The translations under genes and the position numbers were made by a program. Of a DNA stretch of 64,000 bases, positions 48,360-59,996 are shown piece by piece. The notes beneath the pieces were generated by a model. The model was not told the origin of the DNA. It worked only from the letters and a program-made list of their open reading frames with translations, and ran no database searches. Numbering within the stretch: position 1 is the first letter of the stretch; every line of letters starts with the position of its first letter. The stretch comes from Takakia lepidozioides (Eukaryota; Streptophyta; Takakiopsida; Takakiales; Takakiaceae), in contig CM060733.1 in NCBI GenBank assembly GCA_030704615.1, positions 10,604,001 to 10,668,000 of the forward strand, given 5' to 3'.

Positions 48360-49935
48360 AGTTTATGTAGCGCGTGTGGGATAGGGCGTACATGGACGCG
48401 GGGTCGCCCTCCCCCCTGACCCCACTTGCCAGCCGCGCAGCGCGTGGCCCTACCCGCCGCTCGGATTGCGGCCCCCGCCCGCCCTCGCCGCTGGGTCCGC
48501 CCGCCATCGGCTCCCTAGTGGGTCTGCCCAAGCTTGGTCTGCCCACTGGTGGCGCATGTGCAGACCGCACAGCAGACCCAGACCTACGTGGTGCGCATCT
48601 GCCCGTCCAGATCCGGTTTTATCTAGACCGTCCGGATTTAGGGCATGCCATGGCACTCGCCGATCTTCTCAGACCCCCTTTGTTTTTGTTTTTTTTTCTT
48701 TGTTGTCGGTGTTGCTTGCTGCTATTTGTTGTTTGACTGTTTAGAACCAACAGACTCGCTGGTTGTGAAGAATCCCTTTGCATGACTCCATGGACTCTCT
48801 GGCAACGTCGGAGTCCATCGTTTCAAGCCACAGCCTCTTTGTTCATATGCTTCTACTATTTTTGCTTTGTTGTTCGCCTATTCGTGGGACTGTTTGAGCG
48901 CGGGGAAGACGTCCTTGTTTACATTGACTTTACAATGCAGACTTGAATGGAAGTATTTAGGTCTTTGCTAACAAGTACGACTCATTTTAGTGGACAACAA
49001 TTGAGAATCGGCCTTTCCCTTGTCACACTGTCTTGTTCGAGGCTTGTCCTCTATATAGCATGTGTGGAATGACATTGCAAAAATAGCGGAAGCATATGTG
49101 CATGGCTGGCTGTATGAAATTCCGATTTCCTCCCGAGTTCCGTCTCTTAGATGTTGTTTGTAGGTGGACACATCGATGCAGGACGAAATGGGCATGTGTG
49201 GCGGAATTTTTTATGCAACGAATCAGTGGACCTTCCAAGTGTTACCATGACAGTGCGGGGATGCAGAGACCCAGCCGGGGGACCATTGAAATGGTGAAAC
49301 GGGTGGGGACACACTGCAGACAGAAGGCAGAGCAGGAGAAGAGAAGAGTGCACCATGCCAGTCTGGACGAGAAGACCGAACCAACAGACTAGCCTGGAAA
49401 ACTCTGGTCAGACCCCGACGGCAGACTGAGTGCAGACAATCTTTGCCACACGAATGCGACAGACCAGTGCCATAGTTGCTTTTGGCAGACCCTTTTGGCG
49501 GAAGGACGTAGGGCAAACCATGGAAGTCCTTGGCGGCGGCCATTATTGTGCCGCCGGGACGTTTGATGTTTCGACGGCAGTCCAATGGCCGACGTGCATG
49601 GCCTCGGCGGTCGCATGCGTGCTCATGTCACGCTTAACAGTGAGTCATTACGTTGGGGTCCTCGCCTCTTCTTTCTCTTGTGTCTTTCGCGTCTCTCCAC
49701 TTTGCGACTGCATGTTGTGTTGCGCTTCGCGGTTTCAGCCTCTTCGACTCGACGATTCGTTTGTAGCGTCCGCCCGCTCTTCAAAGGCCACGTGTGTCCC
49801 GTCGTTGCCGAAGTGCAAAGGTATCAACTTCACCAGACTTCTTCACCGCGAGACCTTCATTTCTTTTTTTGCTTAATTTTTTTCATTTGCATTCAGCAGA
49901 CCGTCTCTGACACAATTCCTCCTTAGGTTGCAGCC
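48360..49935. other. GC-rich island and leader of the zinc-finger gene
   Basis: The first 300 bases (48370-48660) are strongly GC-rich against an AT-rich background. Words built on GCAGACC or GGTCTGC recur at 48520-48580 and again at 49400-49490. No ORF is convincing. The tail (to 49934) ends in a TTGCAG acceptor just before the zinc-finger exon. Confidence 0.45.
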
Positions 49936-50382
49936 ATGGAAGAAGCTTGCCCAAAGGGTGGAGCCGATTGGGTGGAATATGTGCATGCCTCTCGGCACAA
50001 AGCCAAGAGAAGGTACTGGTATGAGCCAAGTGAGTGCGATGCTAAAATAATAGAAACATTTTTGGACTTGCGCGTAGTGAAGGAGAAAGAGAACTGGCCA
50101 AAGGATCGGTTTCAATGCATCTTTTGCCCCGATATTGTCAAGGACAAAGAAACTCTATACCGCCATGCCCTTGATGGAGGATGTATGGTCCCTGAGAACT
50201 TCAAGCCTTGGCCTGAGCCAAGTTCGTCTAAGGCTGCAAAAGAAATCACTGCAAAGTGTAGGGGTGCGCATGCCGTCGCTCGGTCTGCTGAGGAAGTGTG
50301 GCAACGTTATTACACTGAAGTCGGCCTGCTAGGCCCGGGCCTCGTTGTGCCAGTTGTCATGGTTTTGTTTGTGATTAGTTAG
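49936..50382 (+). CDS. BED-like zinc-finger protein fragment (possible hAT transposase N-terminus)
   Basis: The frame starts MEEACPKGGADWVEYVHASR two bases after a CAG acceptor. It contains WPKDRFQCIFCPDIVKDKET followed by LYRHALDGGC: C-x2-C, then H and C six residues later, the pattern of BED-type zinc fingers that begin many plant hAT transposases. The protein ends after 148 residues with a hydrophobic run (VVPVVMVLFVIS) that reads like intron sequence. The CACTA element 2 insertion begins 91 bases further on, so the rest of the gene was probably separated by it. It could also be a domesticated zinc-finger gene. Confidence 0.5.
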   Translation: MEEACPKGGADWVEYVHASRHKAKRRYWYEPSECDAKIIETFLDLRVVKEKENWPKDRFQCIFCPDIVKDKETLYRHALDGGCMVPENFKPWPEPSSSKAAKEITAKCRGAHAVARSAEEVWQRYYTEVGLLGPGLVVPVVMVLFVIS

Positions 50383-50686
50383 AAATAGTTATTTCTAGCT
50401 AATTATGACATTATACATTTATATTTGTATTTTGTTGGCATTGGGACTTCATTTGGTTCCATATGCCAAGTGACACTACAACAGATGAGCGTTTTTATGA
50501 TTTCACATATGACTATTTTTTCAGTCTTATATGCGTTCATGACTACATCACTCTGTAGTGAAAAAAAACCCTGTCATAGCGACTAGTCTTTAGGACTGCG
50601 TTTTGCAAGTCATATCCGTGACTGCTTGCGTGGCACCTGGAGTCATGCTGCAGAGAGGGTTGCAGTCACAACTATATGACTAATAT

Positions 50687-51070
50687 ATGACTACATTGTC
50701 TGTTGAGCGCTGCCTACATAGAGAGGCTTCAGCGAGACACGTGCGCCACTGCGCAAGCGACACGTCATGCATTCATCAGGAGATCATATGACTATATGTC
50801 TGCAAAGTGATGCCTACATGGAGAGGTGACGGATGGACACGTGCGCCACTGCGAATTTGACATGTCACGACTTCTTGCCATGATCATATGACTACATGTC
50901 TGCACAGTGATGCCTACATGGAGAGGCGCTAGCAGGACACGTGTGCTATGGCAGATTTTACACGTGGTGACTACATGACTCGCTCATATGACTACAGGGA
51001 TGTCTACATGGAGAGTTGTTAGCGGGACACCTGTTGCACTTGAGATGTGACATGTAGCACACAGACAAAA
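50687..51070 (+). repeat. 100-bp subterminal tandem repeats of element 2
   Basis: Four units begin with ATGACTA at 50687, 50788, 50888 and 50988, about 100 bases apart. They share GTCTGC, TGCCTACATGGAGAGG and GACACGTGCGCC. They are probably binding sites for the element's TnpA-like protein. Confidence 0.9.
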
Positions 51071-51652
51071 TATATGACTAGCATATATGACTACGGATCT
51101 TTACACGTGGTGAAAATATGGATAAAGAATGTCGTATCATATAGTGCCACGTGTTCTGGTTTGAGCAAGAGTGATGCCACGTGTCATCAAGATTGTTTTC
51201 CGAAATAGTTTATATTTTTAATGTTCATATTTTATTTTTTAGTTTTCATTTAATATTTAAAAGAATAGGGAGATTGCAGCCTTGGATTTTTTTTTTAATG
51301 GTATTATTTTTAATATTATTATTTAAAATGAAAGTGAATTAAATGATTTAAAATCTTCATTACATGGTGAAATTCCAACATGAAAATAGAATGGATCCCT
51401 CCTGCATACTATCAACCACAAGGAGAATGAAAATAGTCAACTACAGGGCAATACAAGCCCTATAAATCACATTACAAAAATCCAAAGGAGACCAATGTCC
51501 CAATGGACACCTCAAAAGCCACAAGATCAAAAAATCCATGCCTCAAAAGGCCCAGCCAAAAACAAGCAAGCCCACACAAGGGCTGAATTGTTGTAGCTAG
51601 TATGTTCTAGTGCTATTAGAATCAAGAACTCTGTTAAACAGTGCAATACTGA

Positions 51653-54600
51653 CTATCCCTTCCGCAGCTCCATAAGTTTCAGTAACTTTAGACTCCAAAG
51701 TGTTGTCTGGCCAACCACCTGCCCCAACTCGGTCTGTTTCCTAACACCATTCACATATGGTAGAGGGGTGTTACTGACACATGCCTCTTTGATGTACACA
51801 CAGGCATAATCAAGGGGCACAGCATAGTACCCGTAACCCACCACAACACCTTGAAGAGCAACAATCAGCCCTACTCCACATTTCTTGCGTTTGGAGTTCA
51901 CATCCAACAGCCGAACCTCGTCACCCACCCTGAACTGTGATCCCAACTCCACACAAAAAAGAACACGATGTGAAAACCCATGACATACACACGACTAGGA
52001 CACTCAACATTTGCGAATTAAAGAGAGCCCCAAGGTTGGAAAAAATAAAACAAACAAGACAACGGCCTGGACTTACTCCATTTGCAGTCTCCAGTGGTTG
52101 TGAGACCTCTTTTGGGGGGCTACTCGCCGGGTCGACACTCTTGCCCCTCGTCTGTACCGGCTTGTCGACAATATCACCTTTGTTTGTCACAAGTTCCTGT
52201 GTCACAGACCAGAGAACAACCAGGAAAGCAATGAGCAAACATGAATAGCGAATAGAAACAAAATCCAAGTATGAATCAAACAAAAAAAGCCAACATGAAA
52301 AGCTGCAAAGAAAACCTAGCATTAATCAAGCAACCGAGGAGAAGCATCCAGGAAAGCAATGCAATAAATGAACCCACAAAATTGTAGCCTCTGGAGCACT
52401 GTCAGAATGTTTGTACCTTCACAGTAGCAGTGTTGTATGGTTGTTGTCCGAAAACAGGCTGAGACTCCAAAAACTTGGGAATACTGGCAGCTTTCGATGC
52501 CTTCCACAAGAAAGACCACAACACCTCTGTTAGATACTCATCAGTTGGTGAATCTGGTTGCACCTTCCATGGCTCTGGAAAAATCCCACTGAAGGGAGGA
52601 TTGTTTGCCGCCTTTCTTTGTGTGTCGTCAACAAGAACAGTGTCCTCATAAGTCCATTTTGGCCAGTCTGCCCACACTCTAGACAAGTTCTTGAAATATA
52701 ATGGCTTTGAATCAGACCCCTTACGACATGGGAGGACTGGATCCTCGTCACAGTGAAGGGCATCCCACTGGAAAACCAGGTTAGTGTGGGCTGCAAAAAT
52801 ATAGTCCACCATTGGGAAGAATTGAGCTTGGCAACAAGACCACACCGCCACCTCAAAGTGTTCAAAACACTTTTGCAAAAAGTCATAACAGCGTGGTCTC
52901 AAACTACCATCTTCTTGCCACACATCTTCCCCACAAAACCTTTGGGAAGGGATGCAGGCCCATTAGCAGAATGAAAAGATTCACATAACAGACCATTTAA
53001 GTCCAGAATTAGTAAATGCTTCCTCGTTGGTCCAGGAAGTAAACTGACATTTGGCTTCAACATGTGAGCAGGAGAAATTAAAGCAACCTGCTTGTTTGTT
53101 TTGTCCCCGTCTGCATCTTCCTCCCCATTTAAACTCCCACATACCTGCATACCAGAATCCGGTGTGCCCGGCGGCTCTGTCACCATTGCCCCCTGGACTG
53201 CTACTGCCTTTGTACGTGGCAAGGGCTGAATTTCCACGTGTACCTCACAGCTGGCCTTCCCTGTATCCTGCTGCTGCTCGGTCAAATTCAAAAGATCATC
53301 AGTGACAGAAGACATAAGGGCTTAGAGTGAGCACCAGTTACCGTCTGAAATTGGGATTCCAAACATTTTGATACTGTCACAGCAGACGTATCCATCGTAG
53401 ATGTCACTGGTCCTGCGCCTGGTAGATTAATCCCCAATCTGGTCACAATGGCTTTCTGGTACTCAATCATACTCTGCATCTGTAATTTTAATTCTGCCAT
53501 GTCACGTCTTGTGATTCCACCAGTTTGTCCAAGCCATCCATCCTGCCAACTACTGTAGAATATGCGAGACTTCCCTCCTGCCAATCCATGAAAACTTGCC
53601 CAAGAAAAAACCTAGCATGAACAACCATTGGAAAGAAAACCCAGGCCAAAAGCCTTGAAAAAAACCCTAGCAACCTATGATGCAGCAACCACTCTAGCAA
53701 ACGTGGAAAACACACTTACCCGCCTGTCACTCCCAGCTGACAACCGTGACACTGAACCCTCTTGAATTTCATATAATGTAGGAGGGCACCCTGATAGTGT
53801 TTCCTACAAATTAATCCATGCCACAAACAAACCCATGCCACAAGTCAGTAAGCAATGTGAGGGCTGACTATATACACATAGCAATTCAATGAGGAACAAA
53901 ATACAGAGTCGTGATGATGCCACTTACCAAGCGTGCTTCCACCATTGCCTTCCCACCACGGCCAGTCTTGGTAGGATTCTGAATTGCACCATTTGCCTTC
54001 TTCATGTTGCCCGACACTTTGTGGAACACCTCTGTCTGCCAGTAACTTACAAGCTTGTTCCATACCTCGTCAGATACAGTAATGGGTTTCCCCTTACCAC
54101 CCAACCACGCAGTGTGTGCTTCATAACGCTGGCTCTTCATTATTCTGCCAATTGTTTGTTTTAGGTGGAAGTCTTTTAACTTGTGTGGCGTATATGAAAA
54201 TAGCTTAGCCAGGTGATCTCTGATTTCGTATACAACTTCATCAGGTTGGTTGTTGATGGCAAGGGAACAATCTAGCTTGCGATAAGCCTGTCCTTTAAGG
54301 GCAGCGTGCCATACATTCCGGGTCTGACCATACGGGGCTCCTTTGAGGTTCGTCAAAATCACCGTGGGAGGAAGACCTGCAGCTATTCTCTCTTCCTTCA
54401 CCTTGGCAGCTTCAATTTTGGCTGAGCTATTAGCCCTCCTTAAAGCATTGGTTCTATCATTCTTTGAAACGGCACCCTCCCCTCCTTCAGAGACCTCCGT
54501 GCGCTCAGGAGAATTCAAAGCAGGATCCTGCCAAGTAGGGACTGGTGGCCATGGCTGTTGGCCAGAAGGCCGAGGACCATACTGGCCATACTGTCCATAA

Positions 54601-55795
54601 GCAGGAGGATATTCCGGTGGCCTGCCACCCCCATAGCTATTAGGGGGTGGAGATATTGGCCATACTGCCCATATGGAGGAGCACCATATTGACCCTGACC
54701 ATACTGAGTGCCAGACTGTGGGTACTGAGGCATACCATAATAAGGTGGGGGTACTGGTGGCACAGAACCCACAACGATGGGAGAGTTAGGGCCACCTCCT
54801 GCGTTCTTGTGGGCGCCATCTCCATTGCTAGCAGCAGGGATCGTGGATCCAGTGCGCTTGTGCTTGCCCTGAAAAGAAATTCCCCCAGTACAATGTGGGT
54901 GATTACACATACATATAGGCAGCAAGCAGCAAATCCTTGAATTCAATATAACAAACTGGAAGCACATATCATTTGTAAAGACAAGATTACCCAAAACTCA
55001 GTATGATCTTGGGCAGTAAATCTCCCAAATTTGATTGGCCCCAATGATGTCCTCCCAGTACATTTTGAGCCCTCTTAGGTATGGGGTGTTCCTGAAATCC
55101 ATAGCAAGAATTCAAATGGACAAACCTGATGGGTCCATGAGAAGTATCCCTCCAAGTTTTACTGATATTTGGGTGCATAAGTAACCCAAGTATCTCTATA
55201 AGTAGCCATTGTAGCTTAGTACCAGGACGTTGGTTTCATGGGGCAAAGAATTTGAACACACCTGAAGTCTACATTGGCCTGACATCATGCCTTTGGCACT
55301 TCAACTTGTCTAGTGGAAATCATTTGTGATTGTGCCTTGGCTGACCCCTGCATTGTCCAACTTCCTGTCTTGACAGACATACCCTATCTCTTCATGATCT
55401 TACCATACCCTATCTCTTCGTGATTTTACCAAAAAACATACATATTTGAATCATGGTCATTGTGAAGAACTATAACTCACAGACGGAGAAGGTGTTCGTA
55501 GTGTAGATGATGGGCGTTTTTGTCCTGCGACATGAGCATGGGCATGTTCTCCTCGGCTTGCCGTGGCATCCGCCGACGACGCACTCGCCTCGCACTGGCG
55601 TGGGAGGAGTGGATCGTCCTCATCGTCCTCAGAAGAGCCCTCATGCAGAATCGTAGTCTTCATCGTCTTCAGTCTGGCACTTTGCCTTGCAGGACCTTGA
55701 TCCCTAGCTTTTTCCTTCGGAGCGCGTGGCTTGCGAGGGCGATTCGCTCCCGCAAGCCTGCACAAACACCTCCATGACCTCCCTCTCAAACAATC
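51653..55795 (-). pseudogene. TnpA-like (plant Ptta/En/Spm) protein with an FCP1-like insert
   Basis: In coding order: a basic exon with RPRKPRAPKEKARDQG (about 55482-55770, donor GTGAGT); exon 53928-54868 with a Pro/Gln/Gly/Tyr-rich stretch (PPYYGMPQYPQ, PPAYGQYGQYG) and the Ptta/En/Spm transposase domain (LKQTIGRIMKSQRYEAHTAW, WNKLVSYWQTEVFHKVS, TKTGRGGKAMVEARL); a small exon 53720-53803; a coiled-coil segment (GRMDGLDKLVESQDV, LQMQSMIEYQKAIVTRLGIN) near 53440-53570; the FCP1-like domain (52400-53315); and a C-terminal domain with RVGDEVRLLDV and LGQVVGQTTLW (51653-51930). One-base frame changes lie at 54652-54660, 53484-53493, 53310-53330 and 52935-52938. In the family this protein binds subterminal repeats. 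Whether all exons form one transcript is inference. Confidence 0.7.
52400..53315 (-). pseudogene. FCP1/HAD-like phosphatase domain within the CACTA element
   Basis: TRKHLLILDLNGLLCES (about 52975-53025) is the first HAD motif, but with D-L-N in place of the D-x-D-x-T of active FCP1 phosphatases. RPRCYDFLQKCFEHFEVAVW (near 52860) matches the 'RP....FL......E..V.W' part and LVDDTQRKAANNP (52600-52640) the acidic motif that binds magnesium. NLSRVW and WTYEDT lie between in the expected order. One missing T in the run at 52935-52938 splits GFCGEDVWQ. Plants have host FCP1-like proteins with a DxNGLL motif, so this is probably a captured host domain. Catalytic activity is doubtful. Confidence 0.75.
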
Positions 55796-55849
55796 ACAAA
55801 CAAATGCAAGCATACATACCCTAATACTCTTAAGCCTACGCTGAACCAC

Positions 55850-56335
55850 AGCCGCACCCTACCAGGACGTAATGGCTGCCCACGAATGACGGCGGACATC
55901 TCCCGCCTAATGACACACCCTCCTCAAACCTAATCGTCACTCACTGCATGTTGTTTGCCTCTCTGTTTGTACAAGTCGCAGCTACTCGCCCCCATTTGTG
56001 CTATGAAGCTTATGATCGCTGTAGGAAGGTTAGAGGATAAGGCGAATCGCAAGTTTAGTGGGTGGGTATCCAAAGTCAGGAACTAAACTCACCCATCTAT
56101 CGACTGCTTGAACGTTGCTTCCACCTCCTTTATGGCAGCAATCCGGCGCTCTCGAACTTCTCGTACTCAGTGAGAGGGACTGTCACTTCGAAGACCTTCC
56201 GCTTCACCATGGACACTCAGAAACGATACTTATAGTATACTATAGATATAGAAATAGCACATTGGCAGCTGGTGCAAAACTAGAGACAATGCACTGTGCG
56301 TAGCATGCAAAGAGGGAAGGGGTGACGTTCAAAGC
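55850..56335. promoter_or_regulatory. Divergent intergenic region between the element 2 genes
   Basis: About 0.5 kb between the start of the TnpA-like gene on the minus strand and the first tnp2 exon. By position it should hold promoters for both. I see no clear TATA boxes; the subterminal ATGACTA motif is absent here. Confidence 0.4.
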
Positions 56336-56639
56336 ATGTACAGTGCAGGTGGCGACCGGATGCGTAGGCGTAGAATAGATGACCGTCTATGGCGAATGGA
56401 AGAAGCTTATGCCACAAGGAATGGGCATACAAAAATGCTATGCAACTGCGATGAGTGTCATGGAGGAAAAGTACTGTTGTTGGAAACAGTGAGGAATCAT
56501 TACATGATACACGGGAGGGATCCTCTTCTCCAACGCTGTTCTCTTCCGGTAAGATCGCCACTTTCCCTTCAGCACTTTAGTTTGAATTTTGAATGCAACG
56601 ATCCTCTTCTCCACATGTCGACATTTCGTTGGGTTGATT

Positions 56640-56900
56640 GTAGTCAAGAAGTCATAAGATACAGACGTGACTATGACTACGCCACTTCCGTTATCACTTT
56701 AATTAATGCACATGTCGTGTTTTCATTGGTCATGTGTAGTCATGTAGTCATATATGACTAAGTAAGTGACTGCAACTATGACTTCAATGGTTACAAATGT
56801 CGTGTTTTGATTGGGTGTATATTCATAAGATACATACGTAAATATGACTGCATCACTGCAACGTCACCGTGCCTCCTATGTCATAATATGAACAAGTGTC
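56640..56900. repeat. Subterminal-type motif cluster inside tnp2 intron 1
   Basis: The intron 56552-56942 contains many GTAGTCA / TGACTA words (for example 56640-56690, 56735-56765), the same motif that fills both ends of element 2. Confidence 0.75.
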
Positions 56901-58866
56901 ACATCGTTGTTGGTCCACTCACAAGATGACTATGGGATGCAGGATGTGAATATTCAGATGATGAAGACGAAGGCCCTGCGGCACAGCGGGAGCCCAATGT
57001 CACAGAGAACGCAGATGAGAGTGGTGGATTGGAGGTAGAAATGCAGCGTGCATTGCAGGAAGCGTTTCTCTTTGCAGATGCAAACAGAGAGGACCCCATT
57101 CATGGTGGAACCGATCACACATTTGCCGATCATGACGATGATCTCGACGATTCCGGAGACAATGAATTTGATGAGAATGCTCACCTGCACGTTGATCCCG
57201 AGTATGATAAACTCTTCCGACAGTCGCAATGTCCACTTTTTGAAGGGTGCTCCATCAGCCGGCTGCAAGCAACTTTGACGTTGCTGAACGCATGCACTAC
57301 CCACAAGTGCACCAATGCATTTGTGGATGAGCTTCTGGGATTGTTGCGTAAGAGTTTTTGCCTAAAGAGAATTCATTGCCGAAAACTCACTATGAAGCAA
57401 AAACCATGATTGCCAAGATGGGATTGCAGTACACCATGATTCATGCCTGTGAGCGTGGTTGTGTACTCTTCCGTGGGGAGTATGAGAATGTAGACATTTG
57501 CCCAGTGTGCCGCAGTTCCCGTTACATTCCAGGTCGTGGAAGTGTGCCCAAGAAAGTATTGCGACACTTCCCGTCATTCCAAGGTTGAAACGTATGTACC
57601 GATGTAAATCGATCGCTAACCTCATGACATGGCACGACAGACATAAGAGCCAGGATGGGTTGGTTCGACATCCAGCTGATAGCAAAGCATGGAGACACAT
57701 TGACACCACATTTGCGGATTTTGCTGCAGAGCCACGATCTCTGCGATTTGGATTGGCCTTAGACGGTGTAAATCCCTACGGAGCTCAATCCACAAGTTGG
57801 AGCACATGGCCCGTTCTCTTGGTGAATTACAATCTGCCTCCGTGGTTAATGACCAAAAAGTTCTTTGTCATGTTAGCGCTACTGATTCCTGGTAAGGAGT
57901 CTGTTACCTCGGACAACGTAGATGTTTACCTGATGCCCCTAGTGGAAGAGCTACTGGAACTATGGAGAGGGATTGCAGCTCATGATGTTTCCCGTCCTCG
58001 TGGTCAACGCGAATTCACACTGAGGGCAGTGTTGATGTGGTCAATCCATGACTACCCTGCATATGGCTTGCTCTCAGGTCAAGTGACGAAAGGTTATGCT
58101 GGTTGTCCAGCTTGTGGACCCGGGGTGACTTCACAGCAGTTACACCACATGTGGAAAAATTGTTTTCCTAGGCCACCGAAGTTTTGGCCCGCAATCATCC
58201 ATATAGAAGGTCAAGAATGTTCAATGGCGCTACTGAACATGGAACTCCTCCAAAAACGCAGACTGGAACACAAATCAAGGACCTTGCAACAGCTCGCACT
58301 GCATGGGTGGAAAACGGAGGGACGCCAGATAGCAGGACAGACCCAGCAAAAACTCATGGAGTTAAGCGATTGTCAATTTTATATGTCTTACCTTATTGGG
58401 AGGTAATTCCTTCATGGCCTTTAAATTGGCTGTGTACATTTTGCGTTTTCTGTTTAAATTGTGATGAGTAAATGCTCAATTGCTTATGTTTCATTTTGTA
58501 GGGTCTCATCATCTGCCACACGTTTGACGCAATGCATTGCGAGAAGAACTTGGGCTGAAAATATTATTAAAACTATATTTGGTGAGAAAGACACATTGAA
58601 AGTTCGCCGTGATTTGGAGCTACTTGGGATGCGCCCGGAATTGTGGCTACAACGTGATCCTGACAGAGCAGATACGTTAATTATGCCTCCCTGCCCCTTA
58701 TGTCCTCACTGAGGCTGAGTTAAAGTCTTTCTGGAGATTGTGCAGAACTGAAAGTGCCAACAGATACGCATCAGCTTTCAAAAAGCATGTGGTGAAGAAG
58801 AAGTTGTCTGGCATGAAATCACATGACTATCATGTGCTCATGCAGCAAATATACCGCTTGCTATCC

Positions 58867-59178
58867 GTGGGCTCATGCCAAGTGGTCCTCGAAGGGCCAT
58901 TTGCGAGTATGTCGTGTATTTAAGAAGTTGTGTGCAAAAGTGGTGAATCCTGTAGAGTATGAGGAATTGAGAACTGAAGCAGTTCTCACTCTGTGTCTTA
59001 TAGAGAAGGAGTTCCCATCCTCATTTTTTGATGTGATGAACATTGGTTGTTCACCTAGTGGATGAGTTGTACTTATGCGGGCCCGTAGCATCTCGTTGGA
59101 TGTACCCCATGGAGCGGGCAATGAAAGATATGAAGGGATACGTAAGAAACATGGCAGGCCCGAGGGGAGCATGGCAGA
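58867..59178 (+). repeat. Left gap-flanking copy (contig-end duplicate)
   Basis: Begins GTGGGCTC(A/T)TGCCAAG and runs to the first N. It is nearly the same as 59679-59996, differing mainly by single-base insertions and deletions. Confidence 0.95.
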
Positions 59179-59678
59179 NNNNNNNNNNNNNNNNNNNNNN
59201 NNNNNNNNNNNNNNNNNNNNNNNNNNNNNNNNNNNNNNNNNNNNNNNNNNNNNNNNNNNNNNNNNNNNNNNNNNNNNNNNNNNNNNNNNNNNNNNNNNNN
59301 NNNNNNNNNNNNNNNNNNNNNNNNNNNNNNNNNNNNNNNNNNNNNNNNNNNNNNNNNNNNNNNNNNNNNNNNNNNNNNNNNNNNNNNNNNNNNNNNNNNN
59401 NNNNNNNNNNNNNNNNNNNNNNNNNNNNNNNNNNNNNNNNNNNNNNNNNNNNNNNNNNNNNNNNNNNNNNNNNNNNNNNNNNNNNNNNNNNNNNNNNNNN
59501 NNNNNNNNNNNNNNNNNNNNNNNNNNNNNNNNNNNNNNNNNNNNNNNNNNNNNNNNNNNNNNNNNNNNNNNNNNNNNNNNNNNNNNNNNNNNNNNNNNNN
59601 NNNNNNNNNNNNNNNNNNNNNNNNNNNNNNNNNNNNNNNNNNNNNNNNNNNNNNNNNNNNNNNNNNNNNNNNNNNNNN
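59179..59678. other. 500-N assembly gap
   Basis: Exactly 500 Ns, a conventional placeholder size. It falls within the DUF4218-coding part of tnp2, between two copies of the same sequence. Confidence 1.
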
Positions 59679-59996
59679 GTGGGCTCTTGCCAAGTTGTCA
59701 ATGGTCGAGGCCCATTTGGCGAGTATGTTTTGTATTTAAGAATTTGTGTGCAAAAAGTGTAATCCTGTAGAGTATTAAGGAATTGAGAACTGAAGCAGTC
59801 TCACTCTGTGTCTTATAGAGAAGGAGTTCCCTCATCATTTTTTGATGTGATGACACATCTGGTTGTTCACCTTCTCTTGGATGAGTTGTACTTATGCGGG
59901 CCCGTAGCATCTCGTTGGATGTACCCCTGGAGCGGGCAATGAAAGATATGAAGGGCTACGTAAGAAAACATGGCAGGCCCGAGTGGATCATGGCAG
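59679..59996 (+). repeat. Right gap-flanking copy (contig-end duplicate)
   Basis: Same order of sequence as 58867-59178 up to ATGGCAGA, then continues into new sequence. Here the reading THLVVHLLLDELYLCG-like is nearer the family pattern than in the left copy. Confidence 0.95.

Noticed and set aside
59043-59770. ORFs running through the N gap
   Set aside because: They are made of Ns and carry no sequence evidence.
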